Assembly: GCF_026162645.1 (NCBI RefSeq)
Contig: NZ_JAOTBE010000003.1
Location: forward strand, 62,001-126,000
Source of the DNA: Paracoccus rhizosphaerae
Lineage (GTDB): Bacteria > Pseudomonadota > Alphaproteobacteria > Rhodobacterales > Rhodobacteraceae
DNA length: 64,000 nucleotides
Reading direction: 5' to 3'
Made by a program: the position numbers and the translations under genes. Positions 26,325 through 35,243 of this stretch are shown here, in pieces; position 1 is the stretch's first letter, and every line of letters begins with the position of its first letter. The notes beneath the pieces were generated by a model. It was not told the origin of the DNA. It did not search any database and saw only the letters and a list, made by a program, of their open reading frames with translations.

Positions 26325-27524
26325 ATGCTCAAGGGAATCATGGGACTTCTGGCCGGTACCGTGGCGCTGGCCCAGCCCGCTGCGGCCCAGACACAGGACC
26401 CCGTCCTGATCCGGGCGGCGGTGCTGCGGGTGGACGATCCGGGCCTGCCGCCGATCTCTCGGCTGGACCTGCCGCCCGAGGATCTCGGCTTTGCCGGCGC
26501 GCGACTGGCAATCGAGGACAACGACACCACCGGCCGATTCATGGGCCAGGACTTCGAGGCGACCGAGGTCGCCGCAAGTCCCGACACCGCCGCCGCCGAG
26601 ATGGCGAAGCTGCTAGAGGACGGGATGGAATTTATCGTCGTCCTGGCGGATGACGCGGTGACGCTGGAACTGGCCGACCAGGTGGGCGACCAGGCCATGC
26701 TGCTGAACGCCCGCGCCCGCGGCGACAACCTTCGCGGAAAGGACTGCCGCTTCAACACCATTCACGTTGCCCCCAGCAGGGCCATGCTGGCCGACGGCCT
26801 GACGCAGTTCCTGATGTGGAAGAATTGGCCGCGCTGGTTCCTGATCCATGGCAGCCACCCCGAGGATCTGGCAATGGCCGAGGCTTATCGCAACGCGGCC
26901 AACAAATTCGGCGCGCGCATCGTTGAAGAGCGTGAGTACGAGGATACCGGCGGCGCCCGGCGCACCGACAGCGGCCATGTGCAGGTTCAGGCCCAGATGC
27001 CCGTCTTCACGCAGCGCGCCGCAGACCACGACATCGTCATTACCGCTGACGAGGCCGATGTCTTCGCGGCCTACATGCCCTATCTGACCTGGGACCCGCG
27101 GCCCGTGGCCGGATCGGCGGGACTGGTTCCGCGAAGCTGGCATCCCGCGATGGAGGCCTGGGGCGGCACGCAGTTCCAGAACCGCTTCGAAAGCCTTGCC
27201 GACCGGCAGATCCGCGAGGACGATTACCAGACCTGGCTGGCCCTGCGGATCATCGGAGAAGCCGCCACCCGCACCCAGTCCGGCGACCCCGAGGTGCTGA
27301 AGAAGTTCATCCTTTCGCCGGAGTTCGACGTCGCCGGCTTCAAGGGCCAGGCGCTGACGGTCCGCGACTGGGATCACCAGGTGCGCCAGCCCATCCTGTT
27401 GACGACGGGCGTCGTGACCACCTCGGTCAGCCCGCAGGATCAGTACCTGCACCAGACAAGCCAGCTCGACACGCTTGGCGTAGACCGGCCCGAAACCCAA
27501 TGCCAGTTCCAAGAGGCGTCATGA
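26325..27524 (+). CDS. PQQ-associated ABC transporter substrate-binding protein
   Basis: 399 residues with signal peptide ending QPAAAQ. The body resembles type I (branched-chain amino-acid-like) periplasmic receptors: DPVLIRAAVLRVDDP, FIVVLADDAVTLELADQVG, NTIHVAPSRAMLADGLTQFLMWKNWPRWFLIHG and AAYMPYLTWDPRPVAGSAGLVPRSWHP. The family occurs beside PQQ alcohol dehydrogenases. The ligand is unknown; the operon's permease resembles exporters rather than importers, which makes a classical uptake role uncertain. ATGA overlap with the next gene. Confidence 0.82.
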   Translation: MLKGIMGLLAGTVALAQPAAAQTQDPVLIRAAVLRVDDPGLPPISRLDLPPEDLGFAGARLAIEDNDTTGRFMGQDFEATEVAASPDTAAAEMAKLLEDGMEFIVVLADDAVTLELADQVGDQAMLLNARARGDNLRGKDCRFNTIHVAPSRAMLADGLTQFLMWKNWPRWFLIHGSHPEDLAMAEAYRNAANKFGARIVEEREYEDTGGARRTDSGHVQVQAQMPVFTQRAADHDIVITADEADVFAAYMPYLTWDPRPVAGSAGLVPRSWHPAMEAWGGTQFQNRFESLADRQIREDDYQTWLALRIIGEAATRTQSGDPEVLKKFILSPEFDVAGFKGQALTVRDWDHQVRQPILLTTGVVTTSVSPQDQYLHQTSQLDTLGVDRPETQCQFQEAS

Positions 27525-28492
27525 AACACCTGCTTTCCGCGACCACCGGGCTTGCGCTGCTGATTTCGGCCGATACCGCGCTGGCGAACCGCGTCTTCGT
27601 CACGAACGAACGCAGCAACGACGTGACCGTCATCGACGGCGAGACCTTCGAGGTGATCGGGACCTATCCCGTCGGCAACCGCCCGCGCGGCATCACCATC
27701 AGCCCGGATGGGTCGGAACTCTACGTCTGCGTCTCGGACGACAACCTGGTCCGCGTCTTCGATCCGAACACGATGGAAGAGCTGCACACGCTGCCGTCGG
27801 GGCCGGACCCCGAACTCTTCGTGTTGCACCCCTCGGGCAACCCCCTGTTCATTGCCAACGAGGATGACAACATCGTCACGGTGGTGGACACCGAAACCCA
27901 CCAGATGCTGGCCGAGGTCCCGGTTGGGGTCGAGCCAGAGGGCATGGGCGTCAGCCCCGATGGAGCCGTCGTCATCAACACGTCGGAAACGACGAACATG
28001 GCGCATTTCATCGACACCGAAACCTATGAGATCACCGCGAACGTGCTGGTCGACAGCCGCCCCCGTTTTGCCCAATACACGGCCGACGGATCGAAGCTTT
28101 ACGTGACATCGGAAATCGGCGGCACGGTCAGCGTCATCGACCCCGCCACGCAGCAGATCACCAAGAAGATCAGCTTCGAGATTCCCGGTGTCCTGCCCGA
28201 GGCGATCCAGCCGGTCGGCGCCCGCGTGACCTCGGACGGCTCGAAACTGTTCGTGGCGCTTGGCCCCGCCAACCGGGTCGCCGTCGTGGACGCGGAAACC
28301 GACGAGGTGATCGACTATCTTCTGGTCGGCCAGCGGGTCTGGCAGTTGGCCTTCTCGCCCGACGAAAAGTGGCTCTACACCACCAACGGCAATTCCAACG
28401 ACGTCTCGATCATCGATGTCGAGGCGAACGAGGTCGTCCGCTCGGTTCAGGTCGGGCAGCAGCCTTGGGGCGTCGTGGTCGCCCCCGACTGA
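27521..28492 (+). CDS. YVTN-family beta-propeller protein of the PQQ-ABC operon
   Basis: 323 residues from MKHLLSATTGLALLISADTALA, a signal peptide. Seven YVTN repeats are clear: RVFVTNERSNDVTVIDGETFEV, SELYVCVSDDNLVRVFDPNTM, PLFIANEDDNIVTVVDTET and KLYVTSEIGGTVSVIDPAT. It belongs to the propeller type conserved next to PQQ-associated ABC transporters. No enzyme motif is seen. It probably sits in the periplasm as part of the transport or maturation system. Confidence 0.87.
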   Translation: MKHLLSATTGLALLISADTALANRVFVTNERSNDVTVIDGETFEVIGTYPVGNRPRGITISPDGSELYVCVSDDNLVRVFDPNTMEELHTLPSGPDPELFVLHPSGNPLFIANEDDNIVTVVDTETHQMLAEVPVGVEPEGMGVSPDGAVVINTSETTNMAHFIDTETYEITANVLVDSRPRFAQYTADGSKLYVTSEIGGTVSVIDPATQQITKKISFEIPGVLPEAIQPVGARVTSDGSKLFVALGPANRVAVVDAETDEVIDYLLVGQRVWQLAFSPDEKWLYTTNGNSNDVSIIDVEANEVVRSVQVGQQPWGVVVAPD

Positions 28493-28515
28493 TTTCAGGC
28501 ACAAAGGAGTTTTTC

Positions 28516-29094
28516 ATGACGACACTGACCAAGCTGATGTCCGGCGCCGCGCTGGCCCTGATCCTGGCGCTTCCCGCGACCGCGCAAGAGGCGCAGCCCG
28601 AGGAGTCCCCTGCCGCCGACACCACCACGGGTGACACGGCCAGCGAAGCCTCGGCGCCGGAAGATGACGACGATGACGACGAGGAGGCCGCGGGCGACGG
28701 CGTCTATGAGGCAAGCGGTCAGTTCGAATATGGCTTCGCGGGCGTTCTGGCGCGGGAAAACCGGACCGATCTTGCGCCTCTGACGCTGGCCTCGGGCCAG
28801 CCGGTCGCGGGGGGCGAGTACACAATCAAGTCCGGCGGTTACTACCGCATCGAGATCACTGCCGACGGCAGCCAGGAACTGGCGCTGTCGGGCGGCGACT
28901 TCTTCCGGGCCATCTGGATCAACGAGATCGTGGTCGACGACATCGAGGTCCGCCCGATGGGTGTCCACAGCATCGAGTTCGACAGCGCCGGGACCGCGAC
29001 GCTCAGCTTCGTGGCGATCTTGCCGGGGCGGTATACGCTTTCGGTGCCGGGATCGTCGGGCGACAGCCTGCAGGCGGTGTTCAACATCCAGTGA
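28516..29094 (+). CDS. Exported acidic-linker protein of unknown function in the XoxF island
   Basis: 192 residues from MTTLTKLMSGAALALILALPATAQ, preceded by AAAGGAG. After the signal peptide a Pro/Glu/Thr-rich segment runs into an uninterrupted acidic stretch, DDDDDDEE (about residues 50-57). A compact beta-rich domain follows (GQFEYGFAGVLARENRTDLAPL, FFRAIWINEIVVDDIEVRPMG, FVAILPGRYTLSVPGS). The domain looks cupredoxin-like, but no Cys and few His are present, so no copper site. An acidic cluster in a lanthanide-enzyme island could bind cations; this is speculation. It overlaps the ABC ATPase start (GTGA). Confidence 0.75.
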   Translation: MTTLTKLMSGAALALILALPATAQEAQPEESPAADTTTGDTASEASAPEDDDDDDEEAAGDGVYEASGQFEYGFAGVLARENRTDLAPLTLASGQPVAGGEYTIKSGGYYRIEITADGSQELALSGGDFFRAIWINEIVVDDIEVRPMGVHSIEFDSAGTATLSFVAILPGRYTLSVPGSSGDSLQAVFNIQ

Positions 29095-29813
29095 CGGCGG
29101 CGCTTGAAATCGACCATGTCAGCCACAGCTTCGGCGCCGTGCAGGCGCTGAGGGACGTGTCCTTGACGGTACCGAAGGGCGGGTTCACCGCCCTTTTGGG
29201 CGTGAACGGGGCCGGCAAGACCACGCTCTTTTCGCTGATCACGCGGCTTTACAACAACCGGTCCGGCACGATCAGGGTCGGCGGGCATGACCTGCGGCGC
29301 GAACCGTCGCAGGCGCTGGCCCGTCTGGGTGTCGTCTTCCAGAGCCGAGCGATGGACGCCGACCTGACCATCCGGCAGAATCTGATGTATCACGCTAGCC
29401 TGCATGGGATCCCCGGTCGGCGGGCCCGCCCGCGGATCGACCAGGTGCTGGCCCAGGTCGATCTGGCCGACCGCGCCGATGCGCGTGTCACGGCGCTGTC
29501 GGGCGGCCAGTCCCGCCGGGCCGAGATCGCGCGCGCATTGCTGCACCGTCCCGAACTGCTGCTGCTGGACGAGGCGACGGTGGGTCTGGACGTCAAGTCG
29601 CGGGCCGAGGTGCTGGCCCTGACCCGCCGCCTGATCGCCGATGAAAACGTGTCTGCCCTCTGGGCCACGCATATCATGGACGAGATCGAGCCTGGCGACG
29701 ATCTGGTCGTCCTGCACCGGGGGCAGGTCCTGCGGCAGGGCAGCGCCGCCGACATCGCCGGGGGCGACGGTCTGACACAGGCATTCCTGGACCTGACGGG
29801 GGTGGCGCCATGA
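29091..29813 (+). CDS. ABC transporter ATP-binding protein (PQQ-associated)
   Basis: 240 residues with a GTG start overlapping the previous stop. Walker A is GVNGAGKTTL, the signature LSGGQSRRAEIARALL and Walker B LLLLDEATVGLD, with the H-loop in WATHIMDE. The architecture is that of DRR/NodI-type drug or polysaccharide exporters. It powers the permease encoded next. The family is found with PQQ-dependent alcohol oxidation; the cargo is unknown. Confidence 0.93.
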   Translation: MTAALEIDHVSHSFGAVQALRDVSLTVPKGGFTALLGVNGAGKTTLFSLITRLYNNRSGTIRVGGHDLRREPSQALARLGVVFQSRAMDADLTIRQNLMYHASLHGIPGRRARPRIDQVLAQVDLADRADARVTALSGGQSRRAEIARALLHRPELLLLDEATVGLDVKSRAEVLALTRRLIADENVSALWATHIMDEIEPGDDLVVLHRGQVLRQGSAADIAGGDGLTQAFLDLTGVAP

Positions 29814-30631
29814 GCGCCACGTCATCGGTGCGCGGTTGGCTGACGGCCTTCGCGGGAATCTCGCGGCGCGAGACCCTGCGCTTCGTCAACCAGCGCGGCC
29901 GCTTCCTCGCGGCGCTGGTGCGGCCGCTGGTCTGGCTGTTCATCTTCGCCGCCGGATTCCGGGCGGTGCTGGGCCTGTCGATCACGCCACCCTACCAGAC
30001 CTACATCCTCTACGAGGTCTATGTCACGCCGGGCCTTGTCGCGATGATCCAGCTGTTCAACGGCATGCAGTCGTCCCTGTCGATGGTCTATGATCGTGAA
30101 ACCGGTGCCATGCGGACGCTGCTGGTCAGCCCGTTCCCGCGCTGGTTCCTGCTGGGGTCGAAACTGGTCGCGGGTGTCGTCGTGTCGATCATCCAGGTCT
30201 ATACCTTCCTGGCCATCGCCTGGTTCTGGGGGATCGAACCGCCGCTGTGGGGCTATGTCGCCGTGATCCCCGCGCTGATCCTGTCGGGGCTGATGCTGGG
30301 GGCGATGGGGCTGTTCCTCTCCAGCGCTATCCGGCAGCTGGAAAACTTCGCCGGAGTCATGAACTTCGTGATCTTCCCGATGTTCTTCGCGTCCTCGGCG
30401 CTTTATCCACTGTGGCGGATGAACGAAAGCTCACCCCTGCTGCACGACATCTGCGTGGTGAACCCGTTCACGCATGCAGTCGAGCTGATCCGGTTCGCGC
30501 TCTATCTGCAGGTCAACTGGACGGCGCTGGCGGTCGTCCTAGGATGTTTGGCGGGGTTCTTCGGCGCCGCCGTCTTCATGTATGATCCGCAAAAGGGCCT
30601 CTGGGCCCGCCGGAAAGGAGGTCCCGGATGA
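29810..30631 (+). CDS. ABC-2 type transporter permease (PQQ-associated)
   Basis: 273 residues with six hydrophobic segments. ABC-2 landmarks include the N-terminal FVNQRGRFLAALVRPLVWLF, the middle block MIQLFNGMQSSLSMVYDRETGAMRTLLVSPF and NPFTHAVELIRFALY near the end. It forms the membrane channel for the ATPase encoded just upstream (ATGA overlap). ABC-2 permeases usually export; the co-operonic binding protein makes the direction of transport an open question. Confidence 0.92.
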   Translation: MSATSSVRGWLTAFAGISRRETLRFVNQRGRFLAALVRPLVWLFIFAAGFRAVLGLSITPPYQTYILYEVYVTPGLVAMIQLFNGMQSSLSMVYDRETGAMRTLLVSPFPRWFLLGSKLVAGVVVSIIQVYTFLAIAWFWGIEPPLWGYVAVIPALILSGLMLGAMGLFLSSAIRQLENFAGVMNFVIFPMFFASSALYPLWRMNESSPLLHDICVVNPFTHAVELIRFALYLQVNWTALAVVLGCLAGFFGAAVFMYDPQKGLWARRKGGPG

Positions 30632-31218
30632 TCCGCCTGTCACTGCTGCTGGCGCTGCTGGCCGCGCCTGCATCTGCCGCGACCGGCACCGATCCCGATT
30701 GGCCCTGCATCCAGCGCAAGCAGCCGCACCTGTCGCTGGGGCAGGTCTGGACCGGGCCGCAGCCCGACGACCGCACATCAGAACTGGTGCGCGACCCGCA
30801 AATCGAACGGCTGGCCGCGCGTCTGGAACAGCGTCGCCTGCCGCTGGAAGAGGCCGAGGCCGACATTGCAGACTTTGCCGAAGACGCGGATGACGCCCAG
30901 TTGGTGGCGCTGATGCAGGCGATCTTCCAGAAGGTGGAAAGCGACCGGGGCGCCATCATCGGCGGCATCGCACGCTATGGCCGCTCGCAAGTGGAAATGG
31001 CCGACCGCATCGCCGAACGCCGCAGCCGCATGGCCGAGTTGGAAGATGCGGCGGAACCCGACTTCGACGCCATCGACGCCGAGGAAGAGGCGCTGGACTG
31101 GGACAGCCGCATCTTTACCGAACGCCAGCAGTCGCTGACCTATGTCTGCGAAACGCCGGTGATCCTGGAACAGCGCCTGTTCGCCTTGGGCCGCGCCATC
31201 GCCAGCCACCTGGACTGA
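30628..31218 (+). CDS. Exported helical protein of unknown function closing the ABC operon
   Basis: 196 residues with signal peptide ending APASAAT. The mature protein begins TDPDWPCIQRKQPHLSLGQVWTGP and then becomes strongly charged and helical (RLAARLEQRRLPLEEAEADIADFAED; later RRSRMAELEDAAEPDFDAIDAEEE), likely a coiled coil. Two cysteines, one near each end, could form a disulfide. No known motif was recognised. Its start overlaps the permease stop, so it is the last gene of the operon. Confidence 0.72.
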   Translation: MIRLSLLLALLAAPASAATGTDPDWPCIQRKQPHLSLGQVWTGPQPDDRTSELVRDPQIERLAARLEQRRLPLEEAEADIADFAEDADDAQLVALMQAIFQKVESDRGAIIGGIARYGRSQVEMADRIAERRSRMAELEDAAEPDFDAIDAEEEALDWDSRIFTERQQSLTYVCETPVILEQRLFALGRAIASHLD

Positions 31219-31221
31219 CGC

Positions 31222-32202
31222 CTAGTCCTTGCGGGACAGCGCCACCACCTGGTCATGCGGCCGGTCCAGCCGGGACGCCAGCCCGTCGCGCACCGCGACG
31301 TCCAGTACCTTGCGGAACAGCGCCGCATCGTCACCATAATCGGCGGCCTTGCCCCGCCACTTGTGCAGCAGCACCGGCACCAGCGGCCAGAACCACGGCC
31401 CCGCCGCAACGCGATAGGCGATCAGCGCGTTTCGATACATGTAGAACACCTTCCACATTGGCCGCAGCACCAGACCGGTATTTCCCTGCAGGGCGGCGGT
31501 GTCGTGGTCGAACCGCAACTGCGGCGCGAAACCGATGCGCAGCCCCGCGCGCCGCATCCGCAGCGTGAAAAGCTGGTCGTCGCCATAGATGAACAGCTTG
31601 GGATCGGGCAGGCCCGCACGGTCCAGTGCCGGCTTCGACAGGAAGAAGCCGACGAAGCTGGTCATGTCGACGGCCCGCATCGGGGCGTCGGGCCGATAAT
31701 CCTCGTCCGACAGGTGAAAGCCCTTGCGCCCCCGGCCCTGTGGCATGCGCGCCAGCGTCCGCAGGAACGTGCCGGGATGCCAGAACGGGTTGCAATAGGG
31801 GCGGTTCATCTCGCACACGCGGCCGTCGGGGTGAAAGACCGCCGCGCCGATGGCGTCCCATCCGCTGACGTCCATGCGGCGGAACGTATCAATCGCGCCG
31901 GGCTGTGGGCGGCCGTCATCGTCCATCAGCACGAACCAGTCAGCCGGGGTGCGATCCCGTGCGATTTCCAACGCGGCCGAGAACCCGCCAGCGCCGCCCA
32001 GGTTAGCCGTGCTGTGGTGGACGATCAGGCGCGGGTCCTTCTGCGCCGCAAGCCAGGCCGCCGTGCCATCGGTCGAGGCGTTGTCGACGACGACGACATG
32101 GTCCACCCGCTGCGACAGCAGCCGCTGAACCGTCACGATCAGCTTGTCGAGCCGGTCGTGCGTCACCACGGCGGCGCAGAGTGTAAGATGCGTGTCGGCC
32201 AT
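31222..32202 (-). CDS. Family 2 glycosyltransferase
   Basis: 326 residues from MADTHLTLCAAVVTHDR; upstream in-frame sequence is Arg/Cys-rich and unlike the family. GT-A features: VVVVDNASTDGTAAWL, NLGGAGGFSAALEIA, the metal-binding DDDGRP, and a later IYGDDQLFTLRMRRAGL with the catalytic-region acidic residues. The GLGG..F block resembles galactofuranosyl/rhamnosyl transferases. Acceptor unknown. It converges on the ABC operon with a 3-base gap and is divergent from the next gene. Confidence 0.85.
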   Translation of the reverse strand: MADTHLTLCAAVVTHDRLDKLIVTVQRLLSQRVDHVVVVDNASTDGTAAWLAAQKDPRLIVHHSTANLGGAGGFSAALEIARDRTPADWFVLMDDDGRPQPGAIDTFRRMDVSGWDAIGAAVFHPDGRVCEMNRPYCNPFWHPGTFLRTLARMPQGRGRKGFHLSDEDYRPDAPMRAVDMTSFVGFFLSKPALDRAGLPDPKLFIYGDDQLFTLRMRRAGLRIGFAPQLRFDHDTAALQGNTGLVLRPMWKVFYMYRNALIAYRVAAGPWFWPLVPVLLHKWRGKAADYGDDAALFRKVLDVAVRDGLASRLDRPHDQVVALSRKD

Positions 32203-32348
32203 GCCTGCGCGATGTTTCCAAGGGTGCCGGATCGCCCGGCAGGTCCGCCCGAATAGCATGGCGCGGGGCCGCCCGGCAACTGGTCGGCAAAGCTTGAACC
32301 CCGCGCCCATGATCCTAGAGTGGCGGCAGAACGGGGGACAGGACGACC

Positions 32349-33257
32349 ATGACGACAAGGATGATCGGACCCGAGGCCGAGGCGAGGCTGGACTGGATCG
32401 CGTTGACCGATGCTCTGGCGGCGGGCCATGCGCTGCCGCGGGCGACGGTGGCAGACACGTTCCTCTATCGCGGCGATGACACGCTGCTGACGCGGTCGGC
32501 CTGGATCGACGGGCTGGGGCTGGCGGTCAAGGCGGCCTCGGTCTTCCCAGGCAATCCGGCGGGCGGAGAAGAGATGGTCAACGGCGTCGTGAACCTGCTG
32601 GACGACAGGACGGGCCGGCTTGAGGCCATCGTCGATTTCCACCTGGTCACCCGCTGGAAGACGGCTGGCGACAGCCTGCTGTCGGCGCGGCGCCTGGCGC
32701 GCAAGGACGCGCGTCGGGTGCTGATCGTCGGCGCGGGCAAGGTGGCGGCCAGCATGATCGACGCCTATCGCGCGCTGTTCCCCGACGCGCAGGTCAGCAT
32801 CTGGAACCGCAGCCCGCAGGCCGCGCGCGATCTGGCGGCCCGCACGGGCGCGACGGCGACCGAGGATCTGGAGCGTGCCGTGCGCGAGGCCGAGGTCATC
32901 GCGACCACCACCATGGCTCGCGACTCTATCATCCGCGGTGCCTGGCTGCAGCCCGGCACGCATCTGGACCTGATCGGCGCCTATCGCCCCGACATGCGCG
33001 AAGTCGACGACGAGGCGATATCACGCGCGGCGCTGTTCGTGGACAGCCGCCAGACGACCATCGGCCATATCGGCGAAATCCAGATTCCGCTGGACAACGG
33101 CACGATTTGCGAAAGCGACATCCGCGCCGATTTCTATGACCTGCCCTTGGGCGCCTATGCCCGGCCCGACGACGACGCGATCACCATCGCCAAAAACGGC
33201 GGCGGGGCGCATCTGGACCTGATGACCGCGCGCCACATCCTTCAGGTGGCGGGGTAG
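32349..33257 (+). CDS. Ornithine cyclodeaminase / mu-crystallin family protein
   Basis: 302 residues. The N-terminal substrate domain has LAVKAASVFPGN and VVNLLDDRTGRLEAIVD; the NAD-binding loop is VLIVGAGKVAASMIDAY, and later come DLIGAYRPDMREVDDE and AKNGGGAHLDLMTARHI. The family includes ornithine cyclodeaminase, ketimine reductases and alanine dehydrogenase, so the substrate is not fixed by sequence. Its end overlaps the convergent phosphatase gene by 16 bases. Confidence 0.85.
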   Translation: MTTRMIGPEAEARLDWIALTDALAAGHALPRATVADTFLYRGDDTLLTRSAWIDGLGLAVKAASVFPGNPAGGEEMVNGVVNLLDDRTGRLEAIVDFHLVTRWKTAGDSLLSARRLARKDARRVLIVGAGKVAASMIDAYRALFPDAQVSIWNRSPQAARDLAARTGATATEDLERAVREAEVIATTTMARDSIIRGAWLQPGTHLDLIGAYRPDMREVDDEAISRAALFVDSRQTTIGHIGEIQIPLDNGTICESDIRADFYDLPLGAYARPDDDAITIAKNGGGAHLDLMTARHILQVAG

Positions 33258-33925
33258 GGGGCGGTCCAGGGACGCAGCTCGGCCTCCATCCAGGTGCCGT
33301 GGGCGGCGTTCGGGAAGACGATCCAGTCCTGCCCGAAGCGGTGGGCGTTCTCGCCGGTCAGGCGGTGCTGGTCGTCCAGCGTCGCACCAGCGAAGCAGCC
33401 GTCAAAATCGTGCAGCGTGTCGCCCAGGTGCAGCACGACGCGGTGGTCGCGCTCGACGGCGGCGCGGCGTTCGGCCTTGGGCGGCCCGAACAGCAGCACC
33501 TGTTCGGCGCGGACCTGCGGCAGGCCAAGGCGCGACAACGTGGCGATGGTCGCCAGCTTGTTTTCATCGAAGCGGTCCGAGACGTAGAAGATCGTGACAC
33601 CCAGGCTGTCGGCCAAAGCGAAGAACTCGGCCGCGCCGGGGATCAGGTGGGGATCGCCCTCACGCTCCCACAGCTTCCAGGCGTCGGCGCTGTGGAAGGC
33701 GCCGTTGTGGTGCATGGCCATCGCCATGACCGCGCTATTGTCCAGGATCGTCTCGTCGATGTCGCTGACCACAGCAAGACCCGCGCCGCCGCCCGCCTGT
33801 TCGACCGCCTCGCGCAGGCGCAGGGTCGCCAGCGCATAGCATTGCCGTTGCAGCGCCTTCACCTCGGCCGAGGCCTGCTGATAGCGGACGGCGATGGCGT
33901 GGTCGTGGGGTGTGCGGTCGGTCAT
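33242..33925 (-). CDS. HAD-superfamily class C acid-phosphatase-like protein
   Basis: 227 residues. HAD motif I is VVSDIDETILDNS, motif II includes FYVSDRFDENK, and GDTLHDFDGCF is motif IV; this arrangement is the class C acid phosphatase / lipoprotein e(P4) type. Unlike those exported enzymes it has no signal peptide or lipobox: the N-terminus MTDRTPHDHAIAVRYQQ is hydrophilic. A cytoplasmic 5'-nucleotidase-like role is possible. It lies 43 bases after the MFS gene on the same strand. Confidence 0.82.
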   Translation of the reverse strand: MTDRTPHDHAIAVRYQQASAEVKALQRQCYALATLRLREAVEQAGGGAGLAVVSDIDETILDNSAVMAMAMHHNGAFHSADAWKLWEREGDPHLIPGAAEFFALADSLGVTIFYVSDRFDENKLATIATLSRLGLPQVRAEQVLLFGPPKAERRAAVERDHRVVLHLGDTLHDFDGCFAGATLDDQHRLTGENAHRFGQDWIVFPNAAHGTWMEAELRPWTAPYPAT

Positions 33926-33968
33926 GGCGGCTCCTTCGCGGGCAGGCTAGGCTGCCCGCCAGCGAAGG

Positions 33969-35213
33969 TCAAACCGCCGCCGGGACCGGGATCCGCACCG
34001 GCGCCTCGCGCACGGGCAGGTGGATCAGCGCGCTGAAGGCGCCGACGCCCACGCCGATCCACCAGACCAGCAGATAGTCGCCCGACACGTCATAGAGCCA
34101 GCCGCCCAGCCAGACGCCCATGAAGGAGCCAATCTGGTGCGACAGGAACACGAAGCCGTAAAGCGTCGCCATGTAGCGCAGCCCATAGATATACGCCACC
34201 AGCCCCGAGGTCAGCGGCACCGTCGCCAGCCACAGCCCGCCCATGACCAGCGAGAAGACGATGACCGTCCCCGGCGTCATCGGCGTCAGGATGAAGGCGG
34301 CGGCAGCAATGGTGCGCAGCGTATAGATGCCGGCCAGCAGGTATTTCTTGGTGTAGCGCTTGCCCAGGTACCCCGCCAGGATCGCCCCGCCGATATTGGC
34401 CAGCCCGATCAGGGAGATGGCGATGGCCCCCAGGGCCGATGTCGTGGTGATGCTCAGGTCCGCCAACATGCCAGTCGGGTCGATGGGGCCGCACATCTCG
34501 GTGATCATGGCGGGGAAGTGCGCGGTGATGAATCCCAGTTGATAGCCGCAGGAAAAGAAGCCGGCGAAGATCATCAGATAGGACGGGTCGCGGAAGGCGC
34601 GCTTCAGGACCGTGCCCATGCTGTCCTCCAGCTCTGACCGGGTGGCGGGGCGGCCGTCGCCCAGCATCGGCAGGAACAGCAGCGTGGCCAGGACGATCAC
34701 GCCGAAGATGATGAACACCGACTGCCAGTGATAGAAGCCCAGCAGGATCTCGGCCAAGGGCGCGCCGAAGACCTGCCCCGCCGAACCGGCGGCGGTGGCG
34801 ATGCCCAGGGCCAGGCTGCGGTTTTCGTCGCTGGCGGCGCGGCCGACGACGGCCAGGATGACGCCGAAGCCGGTGCCGGCGATGCCGAAGCCCACCATGA
34901 TCTCCAGCAGCTGGACGCCGGCCGGCGTTGTCGCGAAGGCCGTCAGGATCAGGCCGAGGCTGTAGAGGATCGCGCCCAGGATGATCGCCCAACGATCGCC
35001 CCAGCGTTCCGCCAGCGCGCCGAAGATCGGCTGCCCGATGCCCCAGGCCAGGTTCTGGATGGCGATGGCCAGGCTGAATTCGGCGCGCGGCCAGCCGAAG
35101 TCCTCGGCCACGGGAATCTGGAATACGCCGAAGCTTGCGCGCAGGGCGAAGTTGATCAGCAGGATCAGCGAACCGCCGATCAGGACCGGCGTGAAGATGC
35201 GGGCTTGGGTCAT
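33969..35213 (-). CDS. MFS transporter
   Basis: 414 residues with about twelve transmembrane segments. The loop 2-3 motif reads GALAERWGDRWAI, the usual MFS signature position, and a long central loop (GDGRPATRSELEDSMGTVLKRAF) separates the halves. The opening resembles monocarboxylate/oxalate-formate type carriers. The substrate cannot be stated. Hairpins upstream (35217-35268) separate it from lolA, although it could still be co-transcribed with the phosphatase gene downstream. Confidence 0.88.
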   Translation of the reverse strand: MTQARIFTPVLIGGSLILLINFALRASFGVFQIPVAEDFGWPRAEFSLAIAIQNLAWGIGQPIFGALAERWGDRWAIILGAILYSLGLILTAFATTPAGVQLLEIMVGFGIAGTGFGVILAVVGRAASDENRSLALGIATAAGSAGQVFGAPLAEILLGFYHWQSVFIIFGVIVLATLLFLPMLGDGRPATRSELEDSMGTVLKRAFRDPSYLMIFAGFFSCGYQLGFITAHFPAMITEMCGPIDPTGMLADLSITTTSALGAIAISLIGLANIGGAILAGYLGKRYTKKYLLAGIYTLRTIAAAAFILTPMTPGTVIVFSLVMGGLWLATVPLTSGLVAYIYGLRYMATLYGFVFLSHQIGSFMGVWLGGWLYDVSGDYLLVWWIGVGVGAFSALIHLPVREAPVRIPVPAAV

Positions 35214-35243
35214 GTCAGGGCCTTGGGAAGATCAGGCCCTCAG

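Noticed and set aside
28516-29094. Lanmodulin-like EF-hand protein
   Set aside because: The acidic run is continuous Asp without the spaced D-x-D-x-D loop of EF hands, so a lanmodulin call is not justified.
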